From: Gossypium raimondii
Lineage: Eukaryota; Streptophyta; Magnoliopsida; Malvales; Malvaceae
DNA length: 64,000 bases
Reading direction: 5' to 3'
Assembly (NCBI RefSeq): GCF_025698545.1
Contig: NC_068570.1
Coordinates: forward strand, 8,990,001-9,054,000
Within the stretch, counting starts at the first letter, position 1. The number at the start of each line of letters is the position of its first letter. Shown here in pieces: positions 33,762 through 44,120 of the stretch. Under the pieces are notes generated by a model. That model was given only the letters and a program-made list of their open reading frames with translations. It searched no databases and was not told the DNA's origin. A program made the position numbers and the translations under genes.

Positions 33762-34538
33762 GTGTTTATATTTTTAAAATTGCATTTCGGGTTAATGTGT
33801 AAAATTCACCTAATTTATTCTCATTTACATTCAAATTACTTATGTTTTGGATAAATCTGGTACGACAAAAAAGAAAAACTGAAAACAGTAATAAAAAACC
33901 TAAAGAGGCGCAATATTGATGGCAATTGTTGAGGAGGCTCCCTCATCTCCCAACCCATGCCAATGTTCACACAGCGTCTAATATAAGCTATATACTCACT
34001 CATCACTTCAAATTAAAATAGTTCCCGAATACCAAAACACACTTTTTCATAATTTTAAGCCTATAGTTGTTCACATTTCAAAAGATTTAATTTTTTAAAA
34101 ATATTTAAGAATGACATCCAATTAGAATGTGACATTTCCTTACACACCACTAACAAGGTTGCTAAATTGACACCATTTTAGAGTTATTTGTCAACAATTA
34201 TATTTATCCGAGAATAACTAACTTTATTTTCTAAATACGTATCTACACTAGCCTTCCTGTTGGGAACAGAATGAAAGAGATGTTGATAGGCTTTAACATA
34301 AAAGGACGTGGCAGCACCTCATTATGAAGTGGAATCATGGTAGGGAAAGTATCGTTTATTAGGTTAAGTGGGCGTATGATATGAGTCAGCTGATGCTTTT
34401 GGACCACTCTCTAACACTCGAAGAAGCTTTCAACGTCAAAGCAAAAGCTTTCTGGAATCTATCAAAACACTGCTTTATGCCCCAGCCTTTACTTCCCCAC
34501 CTCTCCTTATTCCTTCCTTTGCTTAATCGTTTCCCTCA
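33762..34538. other. Intergenic, upstream of the 34.66 kb gene
   Basis: No gene or repeat is recognised. The last 150 bases are CT-rich and contain a CACACCCACACCCA run after the TATA box, as in many plant 5' UTRs. Confidence 0.4.
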
Positions 34539-34545
34539 TATAAAA
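34539..34545 (+). promoter_or_regulatory. TATA box
   Basis: TATAAAA about 120 bases upstream of the ATG at 34660, in a CT-rich context. Confidence 0.5.
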
Positions 34546-34659
34546 AACTCTCACACCCACACCCATACTTTGCTTCACAACCTCTGTTCACACACCAACA
34601 CCAACATCATCATAATAATACCCAGAGTGAAAGGCTCAAGGGAGAGAAAGGAAACAAAA

Positions 34660-34905
34660 ATGTGCCATGCAAACATTCCTTGTGGTGGCAAGCCGGACTT
34701 GCTGGTGCAACGCAGCTGGTTCCTTTTGCAGGCATCTATGGTCGCTAACGACCATCATTCACCCAGGGTGGCTAGAGACACTGGTGGATCCACTGGTTCC
34801 ATGAAGTGGTGTATGTGTTCACCTACAAAACACCCGGGGTCTTTTCGATGTAGGCACCACCATGCAGATTATGTGTGGGGTGGTCGATTCATCACCAAGA
34901 AATGA
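34660..34905 (+). CDS. Small GSFRCR-motif (serine-rich-related) protein, 81 residues
   Basis: Single exon from the ATG at 34660 (MCHANIPCGGK). The C-terminal half holds the motif MKWCMCSPTKHPGSFRCRHH, typical of small plant proteins annotated as serine-rich protein-related. Their function is unknown. The spaced Cys and His residues (C-x-C, H, C, HHH) could bind a metal, but that is inference. It has no signal peptide or membrane segment. A longer in-frame ORF begins at 34381, but that start is upstream of the TATA box, so I reject it. A related gene lies at 42202-42441 on the opposite strand. Confidence 0.8.
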   Translation: MCHANIPCGGKPDLLVQRSWFLLQASMVANDHHSPRVARDTGGSTGSMKWCMCSPTKHPGSFRCRHHHADYVWGGRFITKK

Positions 34906-36496
34906 CTGCACCACTATTCCTAGAACTTGTGTGGGAGAGGGGTGACTGGTAGTATATAATGTAACAAATGGTTTCAACTATTTCATCACATATACGGCTT
35001 CTCCTTCCTAGATATTTCTTCTTGTTTTTTTTCCTCGTGAAATCTGTTTCTTGGCCCACTATTGCTATTTCCCATGATACCTGCGCTTCAACTCCCAACC
35101 CATTTCTTGATATAAGAATTCAATGAAACGAAGGAAAACTGTAGAAATCTCTGTAATCTAATACTTTTCTGATTTGATCTAACAATTATCACCCTTATCT
35201 TTGAACATCGTAGTAATTTCTTCTGGCTGTTGGTCTATCCAATTCAACAAAAATATTAAACAATTGATACCCTCCAAGCCTCTTCACATGAGAATTTATA
35301 TTTAAAGAACTACAACTGCAAGACATCGATTATGTTCTTATTCAGCATGGAGGAAACCAACTACAGAATAGTATTAGCCTATCCGTGCAAAGCTCAAATC
35401 CAAATTCTAAATTCAATTGCATCTCAATATTTATATAATCATAAGGTAAGCTGCAGAAAACTTAGCTAAATATACCATTTTCATCCAATCATGCTTTTAC
35501 AACTGCTAGTTATATGTACTTACTAGTGGAATGCACATAAGTGTACTTTGTGGCCTGAACTAAACTATGTTCATTTACATTACATGTACAGTGTCATCAA
35601 AGAGGAGCCAAATCACAGCAGAATCCGAATCTGTTTCCCACTTCTAGTACATCTATTAGAGCACTGCCCACCACATTACTGCAAACCACAAGCCATCATA
35701 GGATTATCAGTCAATGTATCTTTCATAGAAAAAGTAGGCATCCAGGTATTGAAGGAAGACTTTTCATATAGATCACAAGCAAACTAAAACTAGTCTTAGC
35801 AAGGTACATATGAAAAAGAAGGGTAAGAAGCCTTGTTATTCCATATTATACAATTTTATTTCATACAAAAACTAAAAACCAAGGATCAACGCTGTTCCCT
35901 ACCTCTTTTTCCCCTCTATGCAAACAGAAAAAAGGAAAATGATTTGAAACTCTTTCTGCACAATGCTAATCGCTGAGCCAATGATACAACAGCAAAACTT
36001 AATCCAGCTAATCAAGACAATATTGATTAGGACAACAGATTATAGTTTATGTTGGCATTTAATGTCAAAGAGCAGGGAACTTCAAAATCAGAACAATGAC
36101 ATGTCTCACGGTACATTATTGCAAGTTTAGTGCATACAAGTTTATCAAGCAGTACCATATATCCTTCGAGTTATTATCTCCTAGCACTCTGGTTTACACC
36201 TCTAGGAGATTAATGCTACTTTTGGTGGGAGTATTATTTTTTCACCATATTTTAATGTATGAGTTAGCAATAAACTAACTTCAATTGGCAATTTTTAGTC
36301 ACTCACATGACTTGTTTTTGGAAAAGAGGAAGAAATGTTTTTGCTTATTTTGAATGTCTTATTTTTTTTACAAAATTTTTTATTCATCCTTCTAAATTCA
36401 AGCTTAAAATTGTACTGACTATTCTTTATTGTATGTCTAATTATTGTAATATATTTGTATAAAATAAGCTTATTCCTCATGTTATTACACTAGTAT
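34906..36496. other. Gap between the GSFRCR gene and the LEA_2 gene
   Basis: No convincing exon on either strand. Several short ORFs (for example 35548-35787 plus) have no recognisable content. Part of it is probably 3' UTR of both convergent genes. Confidence 0.4.
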
Positions 36497-38734
36497 CTAA
36501 ACGAGACATAATTGTAGTGCACAAGGAATAACAAAAAGTTGATTCCTCACCTCAGCATAGCAGTCTTGACGAACAATTGACTGATTATTTCTATCCATGT
36601 ACACCTCACAGGACACTTTTGCCTGAAACATCATACATTCAAAATCAAACGTGGTTGAAGCACTGAGCATCTGCATTCATTGTGCAAAGTCAAGACTGAA
36701 GAATTTGTAAAAATAAGCAAACATTAACTATCGCGTGCAAAACTGCCAAACTGCAATCCTCAGAACAGCAAAAGGAAAAAAAGAAGGGGGGTTATGGACC
36801 ACCTCCATTCACTACTAATAGTCATTTTTGGATGCTTACAAACTTTGTATTTGCAACTCAATACTCAAGGCATACTAAAGTTATATGTATAACACTCATG
36901 AAAAGATTTCCGATAAGAGTACCAGTCAGGATTGTGATATTATAAACATCAATTTATCTATAGACTGATGCTAATGGGTCATAGAATAGACATCAATAAT
37001 AAAGAAGAATCGGAAGCATGGAAGCGCTAATCTTTAGTGTTACTTCTGGACAATTTATCAACCAACTTGTTCACCATATCCTAGCAATGTGGGCCAAAAT
37101 AGGCTTGCTTAGTGATTCTATCGCACCCAAAATTTTAACTACTTATAGTCATTAAATTATTGAACTTAGTTCCCCATCTCGATCAGTTTCAATACCATCA
37201 TGCATCAGCTAAGCATAGCTGTCTACAACAAGCCATCTCAATAACCCACCTACGGAGCCACTGCCTCCTACTAAAAGGAAGGAAAAAGCTTTTACTTCAC
37301 AGAATTTCTGCTTGTTCTGTTGTTAAACAAAACATAAGTGCCTTTATATATTTATGCTTAAACTCAATCGAGTATGGGAATTGCAGAGGTCTCTTCACTC
37401 TTTTTTACCACAAACAAGCATCAATCTATATAACCTAGATTTTATACACTCCATAATCATGCTTATACCTCTAGTGGCATAGCTCTAACAACTACAACAA
37501 CCATCCAATTCTTTTAATCTTTACTGACCAACTAAATTCAATAGGAAGATACTTTCTCTCTTGATGGTTACATGTACCTACTTATTTTACCATCCACCTA
37601 TGCAATCCTGGCTTCAGCTTCTTGTAAAAAGTAATTACTGCTCTTTTCTAGAGATATTAGTTACAGTGAAACAACTTTATTGGGCTCAAAACAGCATATA
37701 TCCATTCAAATCAAAGAAACAGCATCAAAACCAAGTCATTAGAAATGGAACAACAAAGTTGAAAACTCAACCCCATCCAAAGTGTAGTGCAGTAACACGC
37801 ATTATCTTTTTCTCTAAACATCCATTAGTAAGATGTGACGGAATTCAGAACATGCCTGTAACTAAGAAACAATATGCCCTATGATGCTGGTGGATCCACA
37901 AATAAGGTTATTAAACAACAATCATGTTCAATCTAATCATGAAACATTAGTTTTTTTTTGAGGGATTTGCCCAGGGTTTCTTTCAAACAGTAATGCATCA
38001 TTACCTAATAAACTCATAGACTAATTGATGAAGAAGAATAAAACCAAAACACTAGAAATGGTAAGAAAAGTTGAAATTACAAAATATACGCTCCAAACAA
38101 AATAAACCATCGAATTGATTGCAGAATCAAATTCAAGGGAGAAAAAGAGAGAGAAAGGGATGACCTTGAGGGGAATTTTGAAGAGAAAAAGACCAAGATC
38201 TCCATCAACCTTAGTATTAGTATCAAAGGGAATAACCCCTTTAGCCCAATCCGAAAGTAAATAAATCACATCATGAACAACCTCAAACCCATCCAAATCG
38301 AGTGTGGCGTTCACGTACGAGCTCCCTCTGGCTCGGACGCGCCCACCTTCCGAACTCACCAGTCCCAGTTCCCTCCCTCTATACCCAACCGAAACGACAA
38401 GCTTATCATAGTCCAAAGAAAAAAAGTCCCTGTTACGGACCCTGATGGTCAAAGAAAATGAGAGGTCGAGTGTGAGTTTGGGCGACGTGTTGACTCCTAC
38501 GTGGTTGAGTTGGAGTCGGGCAAGTTCGAGAGTTGGATCGGAAGGGTAAAGCAAGAATAGGGCTGCGGAGAGGAGGAGGATGACGGAGGTGAAGGCGAGG
38601 CAGTGGCGGAGGCAACGGTAGTTATCGTTATGGCGGGGGTAATAGACGGGTAAAACGACGACGTTTTGATGGTTAGGGTTTGGAGAGAGACGGGAGTAGG
38701 GAGCGGAGGAGTGTCGTAAATCCTGTTTCGACAT
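36497..38734 (-). CDS. LEA_2 / NHL-like membrane protein
   Basis: Exon 1 is 38165-38734 (start MSKQDLRHSSAPYSRL at the ATG at 38732-38734) and exon 2 begins at 36622 after a 1.54 kb intron (AAG/GT donor, TTTCAG acceptor). A cytosolic basic N-terminus is followed by one membrane segment (about residues 45-64, ending YPSDPTLE). A LEA14-type beta-sandwich then spans about residues 70-210 (SFSLTIRVRNRDFFSLDYD, GSSYVNATLDLDGFEVVHDV, IPLKAKVSCEVYMD, SIVRQDCYAE). Relatives are late-embryogenesis-abundant hydroxyproline-rich family proteins, type II membrane proteins of unclear role. After CYAE at 36551 the sequence could splice (GAG/GTGAGG) or read on 18 more codons to TAG at 36497-36499. The family normally ends close to this point, so the C-terminus is uncertain by a few residues. 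Confidence 0.8.
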
Positions 38735-40667
38735 TTTTGTTGTCCTCGTCGTCGGTGGGTTTGGTGGTGCCTTTGGCGGTGGTTGTCAATTAGAAGTGGG
38801 CAAAAGTAAGGAGTTGACCCGTTTTTGGTTTACCATATTGCCGCATGGTGTAATCACTTCCTCAAAATAAATATATTGCAGTTGTACAAATTTAAGATTA
38901 AAAATAAATAAATAAATAAATAAATATTTTTATTATTTTATATTTTATAAAAAATATTAAAAGGTAAATTTTTTAGATTTTGGGCTTTAAAGTTTTAAAA
39001 CTCTTTTTTATGCTATTATAATATTTATTCATCTAACTAAACTATTATTACAACCCTATTTAATTGTAGTGAGCCTTAAATAGTACTATTTTTCTCTATA
39101 TTTTATGCTTAGAGTTCTATTCAAGTAATAACTCTATTTTAAATTTTTAAATGTGTAATAATTATCATAAATTCTATTAAATTATAATTATTTTAAATAT
39201 ATAATTATTACAACTTTTATTTTATTTCAATTTTAAAATATTAAAATGTAAGTTTAATAATATGATGAAAAATAAAACAATTTCAAACTCATATATATTA
39301 TAAATAGATAGATTATAGATAAGAACAAAAGCATTAAATTATTAAAAAATTAATTTTGAAAATATTTCTATATTATAAAATATTCGAACATATAAATTGT
39401 CAATAAAATGACATTCTTTAGTTTTTCTAATATAAAATAGAAGAGTAATAAATAAGGCATGTAACCTCCAATCAAGCTCCCATTGTTGAAAATACTCATC
39501 CACTGTCATTTTGGCATCAAACTTATTTTTCACTATTATTATTTCGTTGAAAAGTTATAATTTTATTTTTTAGTTATTAGTTAATTAATATTTAAAACTC
39601 ACATGATAGCCGCTTTAATCTTTAATATTTATGCATTGTGTTAATTTAGTCTTGATATTAAAAGTCTAACCTCAATATTTACATATCGTTTTAATTTTTT
39701 TTACACTTTTGCTTTTATAGTACTAAATTTAGTTTTGATTAGTTATAAACTGTAAAAAAAAAAGGAGAGAGAGTCAAATTACACAATGTATAAATGTTGA
39801 GAGTTAATTTTTTAGAATTAAGACTAAATTGATATAATTTATAAAATTTAAAAGTTAAAATTACTATTATGTCAATTTTAAAAGTTGTCACTGTTAATCA
39901 AATGGTGACAAAAAAGACAAAATTAAAAAGTTGAGTAATATATTTTTTTACTAATAATTGAGTGGCTACCAATGTGATTTAGCCTTATTTTTATTAGAAT
40001 GATGTTAAAAACTGAGGCCATTTAAGATTTTATTTAAAATAGTCATGTCATATTTTTCAAAGAGTTTAGATTGATATGTTAATCATATTAATTTTAACAA
40101 CCACTCAAATTCAAGCTTTTGAAGGAGCAATTGGTAAGTCTTTATTTAAGCAAATCCTTTTGACATACTGTGTAGGTATGTCCCTCTCTTATGTGTGAGT
40201 ACTCCAACCATTTAATTGTATTTAAATTTAACAACATTTCAAATTTATGAGAATACAAAATTGTCAAATTTAAACATAAAATTGTCAATCTTATAAACAA
40301 AAATAGCATTGTGATAAATTTAGCCCTTAACATTTATATTTTTTTTGTTAATTTGACTTTTATATTTTTTCGAGCTAATTTTGACCATCGACTTTTTAAA
40401 AGAGTTAAATTTGATTATTAACTTTTAAAATGGTCGAATTGTTAATTTTTAATAGAAATATTAAATAAAAGATTACATTTTAAACATAACACCTAATAAT
40501 CCATATGTACCATATACTAATTTTAGTCCAAGATTTTTTTTAAAATTTCACTGTTTTAATTCAAATTTAGCTAAAATTTATGATAATGCTAAAAATTATT
40601 CTATTTGCTTGTTGGTCCCTATAATTTTGATTTGAAGATTAAAATTTTGGTAAAAAAAGAAATGGAC
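38735..40667. other. AT-rich intergenic DNA
   Basis: No gene. 39560-39990 and 40310-40500 contain strings such as TTAGTCTTGATATTAAAAG with partial inverse copies, similar to those near 7540-7690 and 61690-61760. They look like very old MITE relics and the ends cannot be fixed. Confidence 0.35.
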
Positions 40668-41126
40668 TAGAGCTGCTCATGGGCCGGGCGGCCCGGCCCG
40701 GCCGAAATATGGGAGGGTTTAGGTAAAAATATAGGCCCGAAATATGGGTTTGGGCAAAAAAAGAGGCCCGATTAAAAAACGGGCCGGGCCTCAGGCACAA
40801 CTTTTTGGCCCGGGCCCGGCCCGGCTCGGCCCGAATATAATAAATATTTTTATTTTTTTAATTTAAAAATACTTTAAAAATACTTTTTTTAAAATACTTT
40901 TTAAAATTTAAAATATTTTTAAAATACTTTTTTTAATTTTTGTTTTAATTTTTAAAATAAGTTTTTAGTATTTATTTAAAAAACGGGCCGGGCCGGGCTT
41001 ATGAATTTTTTCCCGGACCGGGCCTGGGCAAAAATCTAGGACCATATTTCGGGCCGAGCCCGGATCCGGACCTAGGACCCAGGCCGAAATTTTTTTTGAG
41101 CCCGGCCCGGCCCATGAGTACCTCTA
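40668..41126. mobile_element. hAT-type MITE with GGGCCGGGCC-rich ends, 459 bp
   Basis: Begins TAGAGCTGCTCATGGGCCGG and ends with the imperfect inverse GGCCCATGAGTACCTCTA, flanked by a perfect 8 bp duplication AAATGGAC (40660-40667 and 41127-41134). Both arms, about 150 bp each, are dense in CCCGGCCCGG/GGGCCGGGCC runs, while the centre (about 40840-40980) is almost pure A/T. No coding sequence. Confidence 0.9.
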
Positions 41127-41134
41127 AAATGGAC

Positions 41135-42201
41135 CAAAAATATCCTCCCACTCACGAACCATGGTTAAGTAGAATTAACAATAGCACATTAAAACTATAT
41201 CAATAAAGTGAAGAGGCAACTCCAGCCTTGATTCACTCAAGTAAAAAAAAACACCAGATTAGAATATGTAATTTTTATTATATATTTTAAGAAATTTTCA
41301 TGTGTTTCTGGCTTAAAATATTTATTTTTATCTTTAATTTTCTAAAAATAAAAAGAAGGAAGAAAATTTTGATATTAATAAATCTTTTAGTTTTATAAAA
41401 GTAATTGAATTAAAATATTGATTGGGTTAAAATTCAGATTATTATTTGAAGGTAAAAGTATTATTAAATTTAATATTCATGAGCAAATCAAATTTTAGAT
41501 TGAATAATTTAAATAGGATTCACATTGTGAATCAGATTATTATTATTGAATGAGTTTTAAGATGATCTAATATGCTTTAAGTTATTATTATTATTCATAA
41601 AAATACCTCATTGCATTTCAGTCCAGGGAAAAGAAGAAATAAATAACAGAGTTTTATGTGGATCGAGATCATCACTTATCTTTTAAGGGAAGAAGAAAGA
41701 GTCAAAAAGTAGATATTGATGAAATAATTTTAATTTCTTTAGAATGTTCCTGATCTGTAGCTGAAGTGATATTTTGCAATAAACAGCTGGAAACCATGAA
41801 AGGGTAGGTAAAGCTCAGTAATCATATCACCTTTAATTTGATTTTTAACATGTCAGTTTCTGGATAAAGGAGAGCCTTTTCTTCATCGAATCAGAGTTAA
41901 CAACAAACTGTTGAATTTGTTTCAACTTGGAACATCGATTACACACATATATATATATATGACATGTGTTGAATTAATAGTACGAAAATCGCAGTAGCCT
42001 GAAACAGAAAGAGCTTTACCAGAAAAAGAAAAATGAAGGGAAGGAAAGCTCTTGGTGATAAGGTGTCTGATTTAAAGTAGTTGCAGATATTTAGATAATC
42101 ACATCCCAAGCAAATACAGAGACCCCAGCATACCTATATGTGCATATTATATAGTTCACATATAGAGGGGAGAGTGAGGATTTGGTGATATTTTTCAGGG
42201 A
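41135..42201. other. Intergenic, downstream of the 42.2 kb gene
   Basis: No coding region is seen. It contains a short TA microsatellite (about 41946-41960). The part next to 42202 is the likely 3' UTR of the GSFRCR gene. Confidence 0.4.
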
Positions 42202-42441
42202 TTACGTAGATTCAACAGACTTGGGAGAAAAAGAAGCGGTGGAAGAATTATTGGCAGGCATAGATTTGGACCGTTTCATCATCCAGGCTGATGACTTAGA
42301 TCGATGAAACCTGCATCGAAAGGAGCCCTGGTGAGTTGTTGGTGAGCACAAACATTGCCCTCCTTTGCCTGAATTGGGTGCCACTTCTGCTTCTGATCCT
42401 TTGGGGGAGGTGCTTACTGTTATGTTTCCATGGGAGGCCAT
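42202..42441 (-). CDS. Small GSFRCR-motif (serine-rich-related) protein, 79 residues
   Basis: Single exon, start at the ATG at 42439-42441 (MASHGNITVSTSPKG). The core motif CLCSPTTHQGSFRCRFHRSK is followed by a serine-rich basic tail (SSAWMMKRSKSMPANNSSTASFSPKS). It matches the classical form of the serine-rich-related family (about 80 residues, function unknown, no signal peptide). A longer in-frame reading to 42642 passes through the TATA box and is not used. It is related to 34660-34905 only over the motif, so the two are distant family members rather than a recent duplication. Confidence 0.85.
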   Translation of the reverse strand: MASHGNITVSTSPKGSEAEVAPNSGKGGQCLCSPTTHQGSFRCRFHRSKSSAWMMKRSKSMPANNSSTASFSPKSVEST

Positions 42442-42521
42442 TGCAAAATGAGAGAGAATATAATAATAAAGGAGAAAAAGCAGGTTGAAGGGGCAAACGT
42501 GAAGAAGCGATGAGGCCTTGG

Positions 42522-42528
42522 TTATATA
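42522..42528 (-). promoter_or_regulatory. TATA box of the 42.2 kb gene
   Basis: TATATAA on the minus strand, about 80 bases upstream of the ATG, followed by an A-rich, GAGA-containing leader. Confidence 0.6.
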
Positions 42529-42639
42529 GGACAAGATGGGTAACTTAAGGCAAAACTCAAATGTTGTCACTCTTTGGATAGGGTACAAAGAAGCCAATGG
42601 ATGGATAAACCAAGTGGGTCGTTCCCCTTTGTGTAATTT

Positions 42640-43490
42640 CACCTTTGTTTGTTTTTTTTATTCTTAACCATGGTACTGGAAAGATCTGGGGTTTAGTTAC
42701 ATCTATGATCAGTTATTCCATATTCACAACCAAATACGAAAGGGACATATCAATTGGTAAAATGATAGTAGCATAGAATTTTCAACAAGGTTGAAGCTTT
42801 GAGATGTTGAAGGTCTTGACTGGAATCTAACCCACGTAAATAAGCCTTTTGGATTGGCAAAGGGGATGAGGCAGTGCATGGGCTTGAGAGTGACTAAAAA
42901 TCTCATCTTATCTCTTTACTCTTGGAGAGCGTTACCATAATCTAAACAGAGTTTGGGCGTTTTCCAAAAGAGGCAGGCACTGCAGTTGTTATCCAATTAC
43001 AACGTTGAAGCCTGAAAGCGATGTAGCGGGCAGTGGGGAGGGCGTTTGGTTGATAGTGTGTAGCAGGACAATTTTGATGACTGGGTACTACTATAATAGG
43101 GATTTGGACGTAGCTGAAATCAATGAGCAGTGGCATCGACAGACAGGCTGATGGAATCTGGTGTTTTCCTTTGTTTCCTCTTGCCTTTTCTGATTAGAAT
43201 CATAAAATAATAACAATAATCAGTGGTTACACTGTCGGCATGTGAGGTGACGTTGCATTGGAATTTGGATTGTAATAAGCAGCTTTATTGTGTTCTTTGG
43301 GTTTTGGGGAACCTAAAAGATTTTCGCTGGGCTAAGGTTAAGACAGGAGTCACGCACAACGTGAGGCTATCCCATCCCTTAAGGCCCTAATATAAGCATT
43401 TCATTACATTTTATTAAAATAATATGGGTTGGACTTTTTTACGACCCAATTCCGATTTGTTGGTGGTAATTTAGGCCTACAAATTGTTGA
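42640..43490. other. Intergenic gap
   Basis: No gene is recognised; the short ORFs on the minus strand have no family content. Confidence 0.35.
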
Positions 43491-43606
43491 TGGGCCACTG
43501 GATAAGGGAGCAGGGGTGCATAGGCCCTGGGGAGCCCAAGCTAACCCTAATTAATAACCCCCATCCTAAACCACTATATAAACCGCCAACCCTAAACCCC
43601 TTATAC
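43491..43606 (+). promoter_or_regulatory. Promoter-like block (site II, telo-box, TATA) cut by a MULE
   Basis: TGGGCC at 43491-43496, AGGCCC at 43522-43527 and AGCCCA at 43533-43538 are site II-type elements. AACCCTAA at 43543-43550 and AACCCTAAA at 43588-43596 are telo-boxes. TATATAAA lies at 43575-43582. This combination is typical of plant ribosomal-protein and snoRNA promoters. The MULE inserts at 43607, where transcription would begin. No matching gene was recognised beyond the far end of the element (47072 onward). Confidence 0.45.
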
Positions 43607-44120
43607 GGGTAATTTACACAAAAAAGTCATTTTTTTTAAAAATTATCGAAATGGGCTCATTATTTAAGTATTTATCGAAATGGTTCATTTTCCGACAAAT
43701 CGCGTCCACGTCAGCGCGATGTCAGGGGACGCGCCAGCAAGTCGCGGCCACGTCAGCGCACTTTGCTGACATGGCAACAAATCGCGCCTTCTAGGACGCG
43801 ATTTGCTGCCACGTCAGCAAAGCACGCTGACGTGGCAGTGATTTGTCCCGCGCATGAATAGTGCTGCAACGGTAAAAAATTTGACCGTTGCCCCCCCAAC
43901 GGTAAAAAAAAAACTATAAATACCCCCACCTTTTTTTTTCACAAACTAATCCTCACTCAAATTTCCTCTCAATTTCCTTCCAAAATTCTCTCAAATCCAT
44001 ATTTAATTTCAATTTTCTCTCAAGTTCCTCTTAAATTTCTCTTAACTCCTTTTTTTTAAATAATTTTTAAAATATTTTTAAAATTTTTTTTAAACCGTAA
44101 AAATTTGTACGATTTCAGCA

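Noticed and set aside
34381..34659. In-frame 5' extension of the GSFRCR protein
   Set aside because: It lies upstream of and across the TATA box and CT-rich leader, so it is not in the transcript.
35548..35787. 79-codon ORF between two host genes
   Set aside because: No start context, domain or conserved composition; probably chance within UTR or intergenic DNA.
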